Assembly: GCA_017540945.1 (NCBI GenBank)
Contig: JAFYAB010000062.1
Span: 1 to 28,410, forward strand
Source: Oscillospiraceae bacterium
GTDB taxonomy: Bacteria; Bacillota_A; Clostridia; Oscillospirales; Oscillospiraceae
Direction of reading: 5' to 3'
DNA: 28,410 nt
Below, piece after piece: positions 7,076 through 15,324 of this stretch. The position numbers were made by a program, and so were the translations under genes. The notes beneath the pieces are model-generated. The model made no database searches. It was not told where the DNA came from and was given only the letters and a program-made list of their open reading frames with translations. Positions within the stretch are counted from its first letter, which is position 1, and every line of letters begins with the position of its first letter.

Positions 7076-7893
7076 TGTGGTTTACATAACTGATAGAAGG
7101 CCACGGCTGACGCAGCTGCCACATTCAGGGAGTCCACACCGTGGGACATGGGGATCTTCACGCTGTAATCGCAGGAGGCGATGGTGCCGTCGGCCAGGCC
7201 GTCGCCCTCGGTACCCAGCAGGACCGCCAGCTTCGGCTCGGCCAGAAGCCGCGGATCGTCGATGGGAATGGTGTCCTCCCGGAGGGCCATGGCGGCGGTG
7301 CGGAAGCCCAGACACTTCAAAAGCGCCATTCCCTCCTCCGGCCAGCTGCCCTCCAGATAGGTCCAGGGGATCTGAAACACCGTGCCCATACTGACCCGGA
7401 CGCAGCGGCGATAGAGGGCGTCGGTACAGGCGGGGGTCAGCAGCACCGCGTCCATGTTCAGCGCCGCAGCGGAGCGGAAGATCGCCCCCAGATTGGTGGG
7501 GTTCATAACGTTTTCCAGCACGGCCACCCGGCGGGCGTCCCCCAGGATCTGCTCAGGGCGCGGGAGTCCCGGCCTGCGCATGGCGCAGAGTACGCCCCTG
7601 GTCAGGGGAAAGCCCGTGAGCTCGGTCAACACGGACAGGGGCGCCGTATAGATCGGCAGCTCGCCGCAGCGTTCTATGATCGACCTGGCCTGCCCTTCGA
7701 TATGCTTTCGCTCCAACAGCAGGGATACCGGCTCGCAGCCGGCGTCCAGCGCCCGGTGGATGACGTTTGGGCTCTCAGCGATGAACAGGGCGTTTTCCGG
7801 GTCCGCCCGGTTGACCAGCTGGTTCTCCGTGAGTCTGGCGTAGACGTCCAGCTCCGGAGCGTTGAAATCTGTGATCTCGATGATGTTCGGCAT
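7036..7893 (-). CDS. TrmH/SpoU-family RNA 2'-O-methyltransferase
   Basis: This SPOUT-fold methyltransferase transfers a methyl group from S-adenosylmethionine to a ribose 2'-OH in rRNA or tRNA. An N-terminal substrate-recognition region (about 1-110) precedes the catalytic domain. The three SpoU motifs are visible: NVMNPTNLGAIFRSAAAL (motif 1), LLGTEGDGL (motif 2) and IPMSHGVDSLNVAAA (motif 3); the last two form the trefoil-knot cofactor site. The exact target cannot be read from the sequence. I prefer the ATG at 7893, five bases after AAGGA, over the one at 7899; either follows the lipoprotein stop within ten bases. The last residues (about ETSTACPTIQN) are encoded by a palindromic repeat and probably are not part of the fold. 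Confidence 0.92.
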   Translation of the reverse strand: MPNIIEITDFNAPELDVYARLTENQLVNRADPENALFIAESPNVIHRALDAGCEPVSLLLERKHIEGQARSIIERCGELPIYTAPLSVLTELTGFPLTRGVLCAMRRPGLPRPEQILGDARRVAVLENVMNPTNLGAIFRSAAALNMDAVLLTPACTDALYRRCVRVSMGTVFQIPWTYLEGSWPEEGMALLKCLGFRTAAMALREDTIPIDDPRLLAEPKLAVLLGTEGDGLADGTIASCDYSVKIPMSHGVDSLNVAAASAVAFYQLCKPHAETSTACPTIQN

Positions 7894-7901
7894 AGGCATC
7901 C

Positions 7902-9143
7902 TTATGGCGCAGTTGATTTGGGCTCCGTGAGGACGGGTCCGGTGGTCTCGGGAGTCTCTGCGGATTCTGTGGGCTCCGTCGCTTCCCCGGAGCCCGTGGG
8001 TTCCGTGGGCTCCGTGGGTTCCGTGGGTTCCTCCGGCTCTGTGGGAGCCAGCTCCGGGTAGCGTTCCGGGTCCCAGCTGTAGCCGGTCATTTCCGCACTT
8101 GGCAGCAGAACGGGCGGCTCGCCGCTCAGGGCGGCGGCATGGAGATCAAAGTGGAGCCAGGCTCCCTCCGAGGGGATTCGGTTCCAATACCAGCTCTCCT
8201 CTCCCTGTTCGCCCCGGACGATCTCGCATTCGATCCCGGCGCGGCTGCACAAATAGGCCGCCACAGAGGCCATGGTCCGACTGCTGCCGATCTTTTGCAG
8301 GGTCTGGGTATAGACCGTCGCCTCTTCGGAGCTCTCGTAGCCGATGCCGGGGACCAGCTGCTTGTACAGCGTCTCTACGATCTCCTGAGCGCCCATGGCG
8401 CCATCCAGCTGCTTGCAGGCCAGGGTGAGATAGGCGTTGGTCTCCTCTTTGTGCAGGCGGAGGGTCTCCCGGTCGGAGCGATAGACGAAATGGAGCTCCA
8501 CCACCCGCACGTTGCCCCGATCCGGATAGACCGCCACGGAAACGCGGGGCGCCTCCACGATCTGGTCCGGATGGAAAAGTATGTATTCGTCCAGCAGCGC
8601 GTTGAAGTCGGTCTCCTGATATCCGCTGACCTGAACGGTAAAGGAGCTGAGCTGCTGGCGCAGTGCCGTATAGATGGAGCTCATGGCGGCTTCCGGAAAG
8701 AGACGTGTCTTGATGTCCTGGATCTCCTGCGGCGCGAGGCGGAGCTTCATCTCCACGTTCACCAGGGTACCGTCCTTGTCCCGCTGGATGGACCAGTCGA
8801 AGCTGTCCATGGCGTAGTTGATCTTCGGGGAGTCGCTGAGCAGGGAGTTGAACATGTTTTTCATGTCCGCCTCGACATCTCCGACGTAGTTCTTCAGGCG
8901 GAACTGACCGGATTCCTCCCCGTTCATCACCATGTCCTGGATTCCCTCACGAATATCGTAGGCCCGGGACACCGTCAGAATCTCGGGGCCGGGATCCGGC
9001 TCGGTGGTCGCCGGCTCCGTCACAGTCTCCCGATAGGCAAAGGGCGCCTCATGCTCGTTGACGGAAATGTATTCATCCGGGTACAGGCGCTGGCAGCCGC
9101 AAAGAAACAGCAGCAGTGCCAGCATAAGCAGCATCCGGCGCAT
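7902..9143 (-). CDS. Lipoprotein with degenerate transglutaminase-like domain and TEP-rich tail
   Basis: This 413-residue protein has a lipobox (LFLCGC, lipidated Cys17), so it should sit on the outer face of the membrane. An N-terminal region of about 200 residues has no fold I can name. Residues around 285-345 (SSRTMASVAAYLCSRAGIECEIV, then ESWYWNRI...AWLHFDL) resemble the end of a transglutaminase-like domain. The catalytic Cys position reads Ser and the usual HAWN His is missing, so enzymatic activity is doubtful. The tail is low-complexity EPT repeats, from a 9-bp DNA repeat, perhaps a flexible wall linker. The start follows AAAGGGGGGATCCC. It lies 42 bp after the ParC-like gene and is nearly contiguous with the methyltransferase. 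Function unknown. Confidence 0.8.
   Translation of the reverse strand: MRRMLLMLALLLFLCGCQRLYPDEYISVNEHEAPFAYRETVTEPATTEPDPGPEILTVSRAYDIREGIQDMVMNGEESGQFRLKNYVGDVEADMKNMFNSLLSDSPKINYAMDSFDWSIQRDKDGTLVNVEMKLRLAPQEIQDIKTRLFPEAAMSSIYTALRQQLSSFTVQVSGYQETDFNALLDEYILFHPDQIVEAPRVSVAVYPDRGNVRVVELHFVYRSDRETLRLHKEETNAYLTLACKQLDGAMGAQEIVETLYKQLVPGIGYESSEEATVYTQTLQKIGSSRTMASVAAYLCSRAGIECEIVRGEQGEESWYWNRIPSEGAWLHFDLHAAALSGEPPVLLPSAEMTGYSWDPERYPELAPTEPEEPTEPTEPTEPTGSGEATEPTESAETPETTGPVLTEPKSTAP
7995..8030. repeat. 9-bp coding tandem repeat (four units)
   Basis: Four copies of CGTGGGTTC (one with C for T) lie head to tail and encode Glu-Pro-Thr repeats in the lipoprotein tail. The units are multiples of three, so copy-number change would keep the frame. 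Confidence 0.85.
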
Positions 9144-9185
9144 GGGATCCCCCCTTTTGTTCGTTTGGAATGCATAAAAGAGCGC

Positions 9186-11423
9186 TTAGAGCATGGAAAC
9201 CGTCTGATTCCCGATATCCTCATCCTTGAGGACGGCGCCGGCGGCCGGGATGGTCCGGGTCCGGTAGCGGCTCTCGTTGACGATGCCGGATTCTGCCAAC
9301 AGCTCCGCCCGATGCAGCAGCGCTTTCTTTTTCAGACTCAGAACGGCGACGCCCTGGGTATCCCGGCTGGTCTTCGGGGCCAGCTGGGCGGTGGAGAAGA
9401 TCAGCGCCCGGCCCTCGGTGGAAAACAGGGCCAGTTGGGTGTCCTCGCTCAGCAGGAAGACCGATCGCAGCGGACTCTTGTCGGAATAGGCGCCCGTCAG
9501 CTTTTTGCGGTTGGATTTCGTGGCATAGGCCGAAAGCTCTACCTTGGCGACCTTGCCGTTCTCGTAAGCAAAGATCATAAAGCCCCGGTAGTCGCCGGGG
9601 AAGCAGACGGCGGCGACAGTCTCGCCCTCGTCCATCCCAAGCTTCTGGGGAAGATAGTCGCCCAGAACGGAGGCCTTGCCGTCGGCAAAGACGTCCAGTC
9701 TGGTCTTATAGACCTGGCAGCGGTCCGTAAAGACCAGGAGCTCCGCGGCGCTGGTGGTTTCCCGGGAGAAGGCCAGCGCATCCCCTTCCTTGAACTTCTG
9801 TTCGCCGGACATGCGCAGGGATTGGGGCGTGATCTTCTTCAGATAACCATGTTTGGAGACAAAGACCGTAACGGGGTATTCGGGCGTGTTCTCCTGGGTC
9901 TCCTCCACGTAGATCTCATGGTCGTAGATGAGGCCGGTGCGGCGGTCGACGCCGTACTTCCTGCTGACCTCGTCCAGCTCCTTTGTGATAATGGTTTTGA
10001 CGCGGGCGTCGGATTTCAGGACCTTTTCCAGATCCTCGATGGCCTTTTCCAGCTCCTCCGTCTCCGCGGTCTTTTTCAGGATATACTCCTTGTTGATGTT
10101 GCGCAGCTTGATCTCCGCCACAAAATTGGCCTGGACCTCATCGATGCCGAAGCCGATCATCAGATTGGGGATGACCTCCGCGTCGGATTCCGTTCCCCGG
10201 ATGATGGCGATGGCCTTGTCGATGTCCAGCAGGATCTTCGCCAGGCCCTTCAGCAGATGCAGCCGTTCCTTCTTGCGCTGGAGCAGATACCAGGTCCTGC
10301 GCCGCACGCCCTCGGTCCGCCAGGCTACCCACTCCTCCAGGATCTCCCGTACCCCCAGGACCCGGGGCATACCGGCGATCAGGATATTGAAATTGCAGGC
10401 GAAGCTGTCCTGCAGGGGCGTCAGCCGGAAGAGCTTCTGCATGAGCTTGTCGGGATCCACGCCCCGCTTCAGGTCGATGGTGAGCTTCAGTCCGGAAAGG
10501 TCCGTCTCGTCCCGCATGTCGTTGATCTCTTTGATTTTCCCGCCGTTGATAAGCTCCGAGACCTTGTCGATCACGGCCTCGGTGGAGGCGGTGTAGGGAA
10601 TCTCATAGATTTCGATCAGATTGCCTTCCTTGACATAGCGCCAGCGGGCGCGGACCTTGAAGGAGCCGCGGCCGGTCTCGTAGATGGCCCCCATCTCCGC
10701 GGGATCGTAGAGGATCTCGCCGCCGGTGGGGAAATCCGGCGCGGGCAGCGTCTCCAGCAGGTCGCATTTGGGGCTGCGGATGAAGGCCTTGGTGGTCTCG
10801 CAGACCTCCCGCAGGTTGAAACCGCAGATGTTGCTGGCCATACCGGCGGCGATGCCGGTGTTGTTGGAGACCAGGACGTTGGGGAAGGTGGTGGGCAGGA
10901 GGGTGGGCTCCTGCATGGTGCCGTCGTAGTTGTCCGTCATATCCACCGTGTCCAGGTCGATATCCCGGAAGAGCTCCGCGGCGATGGGCTCCAGCTTTGC
11001 CTCGGTGTAGCGAGGCGCGGCGTAGGCCATATCCCGGGAGTAGACCTTGCCGAAATTGCCCTTGGAATCCACAAAGGGATGGAGCAGAGCGCCGTTGCCC
11101 CGGCTGAGACGGACCATGGTTTCATAAATCGCCTGATCGCCATGGGGGTTCAGGCGCATGGTGGAGCCCACGATGTTGGCGGACTTCGTGCGTCCTCCGG
11201 TCAACAGGCCCATCTTGTACATGGTATAGAGCAGCTTTCGGTGGGATGGCTTGAAGCCGTCGATCTCCGGAATGGCCCGGGACACGATGATGGACATGGC
11301 ATAGGGCATAAAGTTCCATTCCAGCGTGTCGCAGATGCCCTGCTCCGTCAACTCGCCCCGCAGGCCCTCCACATTGGGATCATCCCCGCGGCGTGCGATT
11401 TCTTCTTGTTTCTTTTTCGCCAT
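9186..11423 (-). CDS. Type IIA DNA topoisomerase subunit A (ParC/GyrA-like)
   Basis: This is the breakage-reunion subunit of a type IIA topoisomerase, 745 residues. The catalytic Tyr139 lies in AAPRYTEAKL. The helix that lines the DNA gate reads NPHGDQAIYETMVRLS, so the position matching E. coli GyrA Ser83 is Gln97. That differs from the Ser/Ala usual there and could affect quinolone response (inference). A coiled-coil tower (about 370-500) is followed by a C-terminal beta-pinwheel region. I see no GyrA-box (QRRGGKG type), which favours a topoisomerase-IV-like decatenase over a gyrase. The ATG follows AAAGGAGTAATCT and lies three bases after the acyltransferase stop. Its partner subunit is at 12562-14553. 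Confidence 0.9.
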   Translation of the reverse strand: MAKKKQEEIARRGDDPNVEGLRGELTEQGICDTLEWNFMPYAMSIIVSRAIPEIDGFKPSHRKLLYTMYKMGLLTGGRTKSANIVGSTMRLNPHGDQAIYETMVRLSRGNGALLHPFVDSKGNFGKVYSRDMAYAAPRYTEAKLEPIAAELFRDIDLDTVDMTDNYDGTMQEPTLLPTTFPNVLVSNNTGIAAGMASNICGFNLREVCETTKAFIRSPKCDLLETLPAPDFPTGGEILYDPAEMGAIYETGRGSFKVRARWRYVKEGNLIEIYEIPYTASTEAVIDKVSELINGGKIKEINDMRDETDLSGLKLTIDLKRGVDPDKLMQKLFRLTPLQDSFACNFNILIAGMPRVLGVREILEEWVAWRTEGVRRRTWYLLQRKKERLHLLKGLAKILLDIDKAIAIIRGTESDAEVIPNLMIGFGIDEVQANFVAEIKLRNINKEYILKKTAETEELEKAIEDLEKVLKSDARVKTIITKELDEVSRKYGVDRRTGLIYDHEIYVEETQENTPEYPVTVFVSKHGYLKKITPQSLRMSGEQKFKEGDALAFSRETTSAAELLVFTDRCQVYKTRLDVFADGKASVLGDYLPQKLGMDEGETVAAVCFPGDYRGFMIFAYENGKVAKVELSAYATKSNRKKLTGAYSDKSPLRSVFLLSEDTQLALFSTEGRALIFSTAQLAPKTSRDTQGVAVLSLKKKALLHRAELLAESGIVNESRYRTRTIPAAGAVLKDEDIGNQTVSML

Positions 11424-11426
11424 AGA

Positions 11427-12539
11427 TTACTCCTTTTTCGGCCCGCTCAGACGGGCCAGGAAGCGCTGCTCCAGCCCTTCGCAGAGGGTGCGGACCCGCA
11501 GCAGGCGGAACAGCTCCGCCCGGAGCCGGTCCAGCAGAGCGCAGGCCAGAAAGAGCCCCAGGCCTGCCGCAATCACCGACAGCAGGGCCAGCGGCGGGGC
11601 CAGCTTTGCCAGGGGTTTGAAGAGCTTATCGATCCAGACCCAGTTGACGTGGTGAACATGGATGATGTATACGCCAAAGCTCAGCGGCGCGAAGAAGCGG
11701 ATCAGCCCTGCCAGCCGCTCCCCTGCCCGCAGCCTGGAAAACAGCAGCAGCATGCAGACGGAAAAACCCGCCAGCCAGGGGGAATGGTAGTCATAGAAGT
11801 GCTTTCGCAGGTTCTTCACGATCGGGCTCGCGTCGCTGCCCGCGGGAAGCAGATCGATCATCAGCGACAGCGCCGTCACGCAGAGGACCGCGATCAGCAG
11901 CAGCTGCCAGCCCGCGAGCCCCTTGCCAAGTCCCCCGTGCCGGATGCAGGCGCCCATCACGTACAGAGCCAGCAGCCACAGCACGTTATAGCCGGCGACG
12001 ATGCCCCAGGGGTCCCCCTGGTTCGCATAGCCCAGGTTGGTGCCCAGGCTGAACAGCAGCAGCATAGCCCAGAACAGGGCCCTGCACTGCTTGGTATTCA
12101 GCGCCAGAATTCCCCGGTTGATCAGGGGACTGAAGGCATAGACGCCCACATAGGCGGTAAAATACCAAAAGCATTTTTGCGTCAGCGGAAAGCAGTAGCG
12201 CAGCCAGAAATCATCCATGATATGGGGCTGCATCAGCTCCCCGAAGGCCGCGATCACCAGGTTCCAGAAGAGGACCTGCAGCCAGAGCGTCATGACCCGG
12301 GAGGGGCGAAAGCGGCCGTAGACCGTCACATAGCCGGAAATCAGCGCGTAGATATTGACGCCGCATAGCACCACGATCTGAAGCGGTCGGAGCCAGACGT
12401 ACACGTCGGGAGCGGCGGCGCTGTATACGCCGCCCCGGTTGAGGACATGCAGACAGGCGATCATCCACATGGCGACGATCCGCAGCAGGTCGATCCCGTA
12501 ATTGCGTCCTCTCCCAGCCTTTTGAATGGAATTGTTCAT
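11427..12539 (-). CDS. Membrane acyltransferase (acyltransferase family 3, OafA/YrhL type)
   Basis: This is a 370-residue integral membrane protein with about ten hydrophobic segments. The family signature is at the N-terminus: GIDLLRIVAMWMIACLHV, with the Arg and His thought to be catalytic. A late helix FGVYIIHVHH is also typical. Members O-acetylate or otherwise acylate surface glycans, peptidoglycan or lipids; the substrate here is unknown. It sits between the two topoisomerase subunit genes, 22 bp after one and 3 bp before the other, on the same strand. That is an odd place for an envelope enzyme and suggests insertion into an existing operon. The ribosome site (AAGGA, ten bases upstream) is weaker than those of its neighbours. 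Confidence 0.9.
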   Translation of the reverse strand: MNNSIQKAGRGRNYGIDLLRIVAMWMIACLHVLNRGGVYSAAAPDVYVWLRPLQIVVLCGVNIYALISGYVTVYGRFRPSRVMTLWLQVLFWNLVIAAFGELMQPHIMDDFWLRYCFPLTQKCFWYFTAYVGVYAFSPLINRGILALNTKQCRALFWAMLLLFSLGTNLGYANQGDPWGIVAGYNVLWLLALYVMGACIRHGGLGKGLAGWQLLLIAVLCVTALSLMIDLLPAGSDASPIVKNLRKHFYDYHSPWLAGFSVCMLLLFSRLRAGERLAGLIRFFAPLSFGVYIIHVHHVNWVWIDKLFKPLAKLAPPLALLSVIAAGLGLFLACALLDRLRAELFRLLRVRTLCEGLEQRFLARLSGPKKE

Positions 12540-12561
12540 GAGCGCGGCTTCCTTGTCTTCG

Positions 12562-14553
12562 TTAAGAAATATCCGCCAGATCCAGATACTTATACCCGTT
12601 GTCGGCGATATAGTCCTTGCGGGCCTGGAGATTGTCGCCCAGCAGCATGTCGAAATACACGCTGGTGCGCTCGGCGTCCTCCGGCATGATCTTGATGAGC
12701 CGGCGGGTCTTGGGATTCATGGTGGTCATCCACATCATCTCCGGCTCGTTCTCACCCAGGCCCTTGGAGCGCTGGATGGTGAGCTTCTTCCCCTCCAGCT
12801 TCCTGAGGATCTCCGCCTTTTCCTGTTCGTTGTAGGCAAACCAGGTCTTGTCCTTGGTGCTGATCTCAAAGAGCGGGGATTCGGCGATATAGACATAGCC
12901 CTCCCGGATCAGGGTCGGCACCAGGCGGTAGAGCATGGTGAGGATCAGAGTGCGGATGTGATACCCGTCCTCGTCGGCGTCGGTACAGATCACGACCTTG
13001 TTCCAGCGCAGGTTGCCCAGGTCGAATTCCGCCAGGTCCTTGACCTTCTTCTCCTTGACCTCCACGCCGCAGCCGATGACCCGCAGCAGATCCGTGATGA
13101 TCTCACTTTTGAAAATCCTGCCATAGTCAGCCTTGAGGCAGTTGAGGATTTTGCCGCGGACCGGCATGATCCCCTGGAACTCGGCGTCGCGGCCCAGCTT
13201 GACGGAGCCCAGGGCGGAATCGCCCTCCACAATGTAGAGCTCCCGCACGTTGGGATCCTTGGAGCGGCAGTCCACGAATTTCTGGACCCGGTTGGCGATG
13301 TTGACGGAGCCGGAGAGCTTCTTTTTGACGGTCAGACGGGCCTGCTCCGCGGATTCCCGGGAGCGCTTGTTCACCAGAACCTGGGCGGCGATCATCTCCG
13401 CCTCCTGCTTGTTCTCGATGAAATAGACCTGGAGCCGGGAGCGGAAGAACTCCACCATGGCGTCCTGGATGAATTTGTTGGTAATGGCCTTTTTGGTCTG
13501 GTTCTCGTAGGAGGTCTTTGTGGAAAAGCAGTTGGTCACCAGCACCAGGCTGTCGAACACGTCCTGGTATGTGATTTTATTTTCATTCTTGGTGTACTTG
13601 TTTTCCTGCTTCAAATAGGCGTCGACGGCGTATACAAAGGCGTTGCGGACCGCCTTTTCGGGGGCACCGCCGTATTCGAGCCAGGAGGAGTTGTGGTAGT
13701 ATTCCACCCGGCCGCCCTGCTTGGCAAAGCAGAGCGCGGCGGTGATCTTCACCTTATAGTCCTCCATGTCCGCCCGGTCGCGGCCGACCCGCTCCGCCTC
13801 CCAATACTGCGGCATGGTGATGGGGTCCCGCTTTTCGTTTTCGGTGATTTCCCCGAGATAGTCCACGATGCCGTTTTCATAGCGGTACTCCTCGGTCTCA
13901 AACTCCTTCCCGAGCTGATTCCGGAAGCGGAAGGTGACGCCCGCGTTGACCACCGCCTGCCGCTTGAGCATGTCGCGGTAGTAGTCCGCCGGTACGCTGA
14001 TGTCCGTAAAAACCGCCAGGTCCGGCTTCCAGTGGAAGAGGGAGCCCGTCTTCTTCCGGGTGGTGGGTTCCTTTTTCATTTCACCCACGATCCGGCCCTT
14101 TTCAAAGTGCAGGCTGTATTTAAAGCCGTCCCGATGGATCACGGCGTCGAAGTATTCGGAGGCATATTGGGTGGCGCAGGTGCCCAGGCCGTTCAGGCCC
14201 AGGCTGTATTCATAGTTGCCGGCGTCGTTGTTCTTATACTTGCCGCCGGCGTACATTTCGCAGAAGACCAGCTCCCAGTTGTAGCGCCCCACCTTCTCGT
14301 TCCAGTCCACCGGACAGCCGCGGCCGAAATCCTCCACCTCAACGGACTGGTCCGCGTAGCGGGTGACGATAATCAGATCGCCGTGCTTCTCCCGCGCCTC
14401 GTCGATGGCGTTGGACACGATCTCAAAGATGGCGTGCTCACAGCCGTCCAGTCCGTCGGAGCCGAAGATGACGGCCGGGCGCTTGCGGACCCGGTCCTCA
14501 CCCTCGAGCACCTCGATGCTGGTGTTGCCGTATTCCGGTTTTTTCTTACTCAT
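12562..14553 (-). CDS. Type IIA DNA topoisomerase subunit B (ParE/GyrB-like)
   Basis: This is the ATPase and Toprim subunit, 663 residues. GHKL ATPase: Glu44 in FEIVSNAIDEA, VEDFGRGCPVD (Phe replaces the usual Asn of DNGRG, Asp75 kept), YAGGKYKNND and the lid GLNGLGTCATQ. Transducer: the QTK loop (ENQTKKAITN). Toprim: VEGDSALGSVKLGR, CTDADEDGYHIRT and RSKGLGENEPE. All known catalytic residues are present, but many loops depart from textbook GyrB/ParE, so this is a divergent clostridial branch. It is probably paired with the ParC-like protein as a decatenase. The start follows TGAGGAACT. A consensus promoter 58 bp upstream lies inside the end of the HAD gene. Confidence 0.92.
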   Translation of the reverse strand: MSKKKPEYGNTSIEVLEGEDRVRKRPAVIFGSDGLDGCEHAIFEIVSNAIDEAREKHGDLIIVTRYADQSVEVEDFGRGCPVDWNEKVGRYNWELVFCEMYAGGKYKNNDAGNYEYSLGLNGLGTCATQYASEYFDAVIHRDGFKYSLHFEKGRIVGEMKKEPTTRKKTGSLFHWKPDLAVFTDISVPADYYRDMLKRQAVVNAGVTFRFRNQLGKEFETEEYRYENGIVDYLGEITENEKRDPITMPQYWEAERVGRDRADMEDYKVKITAALCFAKQGGRVEYYHNSSWLEYGGAPEKAVRNAFVYAVDAYLKQENKYTKNENKITYQDVFDSLVLVTNCFSTKTSYENQTKKAITNKFIQDAMVEFFRSRLQVYFIENKQEAEMIAAQVLVNKRSRESAEQARLTVKKKLSGSVNIANRVQKFVDCRSKDPNVRELYIVEGDSALGSVKLGRDAEFQGIMPVRGKILNCLKADYGRIFKSEIITDLLRVIGCGVEVKEKKVKDLAEFDLGNLRWNKVVICTDADEDGYHIRTLILTMLYRLVPTLIREGYVYIAESPLFEISTKDKTWFAYNEQEKAEILRKLEGKKLTIQRSKGLGENEPEMMWMTTMNPKTRRLIKIMPEDAERTSVYFDMLLGDNLQARKDYIADNGYKYLDLADIS

Positions 14554-14577
14554 AGTTCCTCACAACATTTCGTGATA

Positions 14578-15264
14578 TTACCGGGCACTCTGACCCACTA
14601 TATTGTGGTTATTATACCGAAAAAAAATCAGCTTGTCAAGGATATCAGGCAAGTCCGTGAACTGTCTGAGCACAGCGTCTGCATCCGCAGCTTCCCCGTA
14701 GCCGTAGGCGGCGTGGATAAAGGGGACGCCCGCGAGACGGGCCGCTGCCCGGTCTCCCTCGGTGTCCCCCACATAGACTGCCTGCTCGATCCCGCTGCGC
14801 TCCAGGACCAGTCGGATGTTCTCTCCCTTGGACAGGCCGGTCCGGGCAGCGTTCTCGAAATCGTCGAAGTATTTCCCGGTGTGGTTGCCCGAGAAAAAGG
14901 CCTCGATGTAGCCCAGGCCGCAGTTGCTCACCACCGCCAGGAAGTATTCCGCATGCAGGCGCTCCAGGACATCCTCGACGCCGGGATAGAGCCGGCCGCC
15001 ATGCTTGGCCAGGGGGATGCACTCGGCGTCGCAGCAGCCCTCCACCACGGCCTCCCGCCAGGCGGGCTCCGCCTCCGGAAAGATCACGGCAGCAATCTCC
15101 GGCAGCGTCTTGCCGCAGTAGCTTCGGCAGTCCGCCGGCGTAAAGACCCGGTCCACGCCGTGTTCGCGGCACCACGCGTTCCAGGCCGGAGCGATGGTCT
15201 CAGAGGCGTCCCACAGGGTGCCGTCCAGGTCAAACAGAATTGCTTTCTTTTTCACATTCCGCAT
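14578..15264 (-). CDS. HAD-superfamily phosphatase (phosphoglycolate-phosphatase-like)
   Basis: This 228-residue cytosolic HAD hydrolase has all four motifs: ILFDLDGTLWD (nucleophile and acid Asp), VVSNCG (motif II), LSKGEN (motif III Lys) and YVGDTEGDRAAA (motif IV). A helical cap lies between motifs I and II. It resembles the Gph/PGP subgroup; the substrate cannot be read out. The start is the ATG after GAGGAAATGCA; a longer frame to 15303 would run through the divergent promoter region. The last 18 or so residues (from KLIFFRYNNHN) are encoded by a stretch that also holds a consensus promoter for the next operon, and they look like a non-conserved tail. The gene diverges from L-asparaginase. 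Confidence 0.88.
   Translation of the reverse strand: MRNVKKKAILFDLDGTLWDASETIAPAWNAWCREHGVDRVFTPADCRSYCGKTLPEIAAVIFPEAEPAWREAVVEGCCDAECIPLAKHGGRLYPGVEDVLERLHAEYFLAVVSNCGLGYIEAFFSGNHTGKYFDDFENAARTGLSKGENIRLVLERSGIEQAVYVGDTEGDRAAARLAGVPFIHAAYGYGEAADADAVLRQFTDLPDILDKLIFFRYNNHNIVGQSAR
14611..14639 (-). promoter_or_regulatory. Consensus sigma-A promoter of the topoisomerase operon
   Basis: On the minus strand a perfect TTGACA (14634-14639) and a perfect TATAAT (14611-14616) are 17 bp apart, with an eight-T run in the spacer. It lies within the final codons of the HAD gene, about 58 bp upstream of the ParE-like start. Confidence 0.9.
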
Positions 15265-15292
15265 TGCATTTCCTCGATTTCTGTTGTACAAT
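15264..15292 (+). promoter_or_regulatory. Promoter of L-asparaginase gene
   Basis: A -35 TTGCAT (15264-15269), a 17-bp spacer and a -10 TACAAT (15287-15292) lie 33 bp upstream of the asparaginase start. The -35 overlaps the start codon of the divergent HAD gene. Confidence 0.75.
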
Positions 15293-15324
15293 AGGAGCAG
15301 CAAGATCGAAAGGAGCGCTGCACC

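Noticed and set aside
8139..12368. Very long plus-strand open frame of about 1400 codons
   Set aside because: It lies antisense to the lipoprotein, ParC-like and acyltransferase genes, whose motifs are unmistakable. The product is low-complexity (Gly, Gln, His, Asp rich), as expected of a GC-rich antisense shadow. The same holds for the plus-strand frames at 3902-6331, 12526-15294 and 21176-23893.
9186..14553. Naming the topoisomerase genes gyrA and gyrB
   Set aside because: There is no GyrA-box and the loops are divergent, so gyrase activity cannot be claimed. ParC/ParE-like is safer, without gene symbols.
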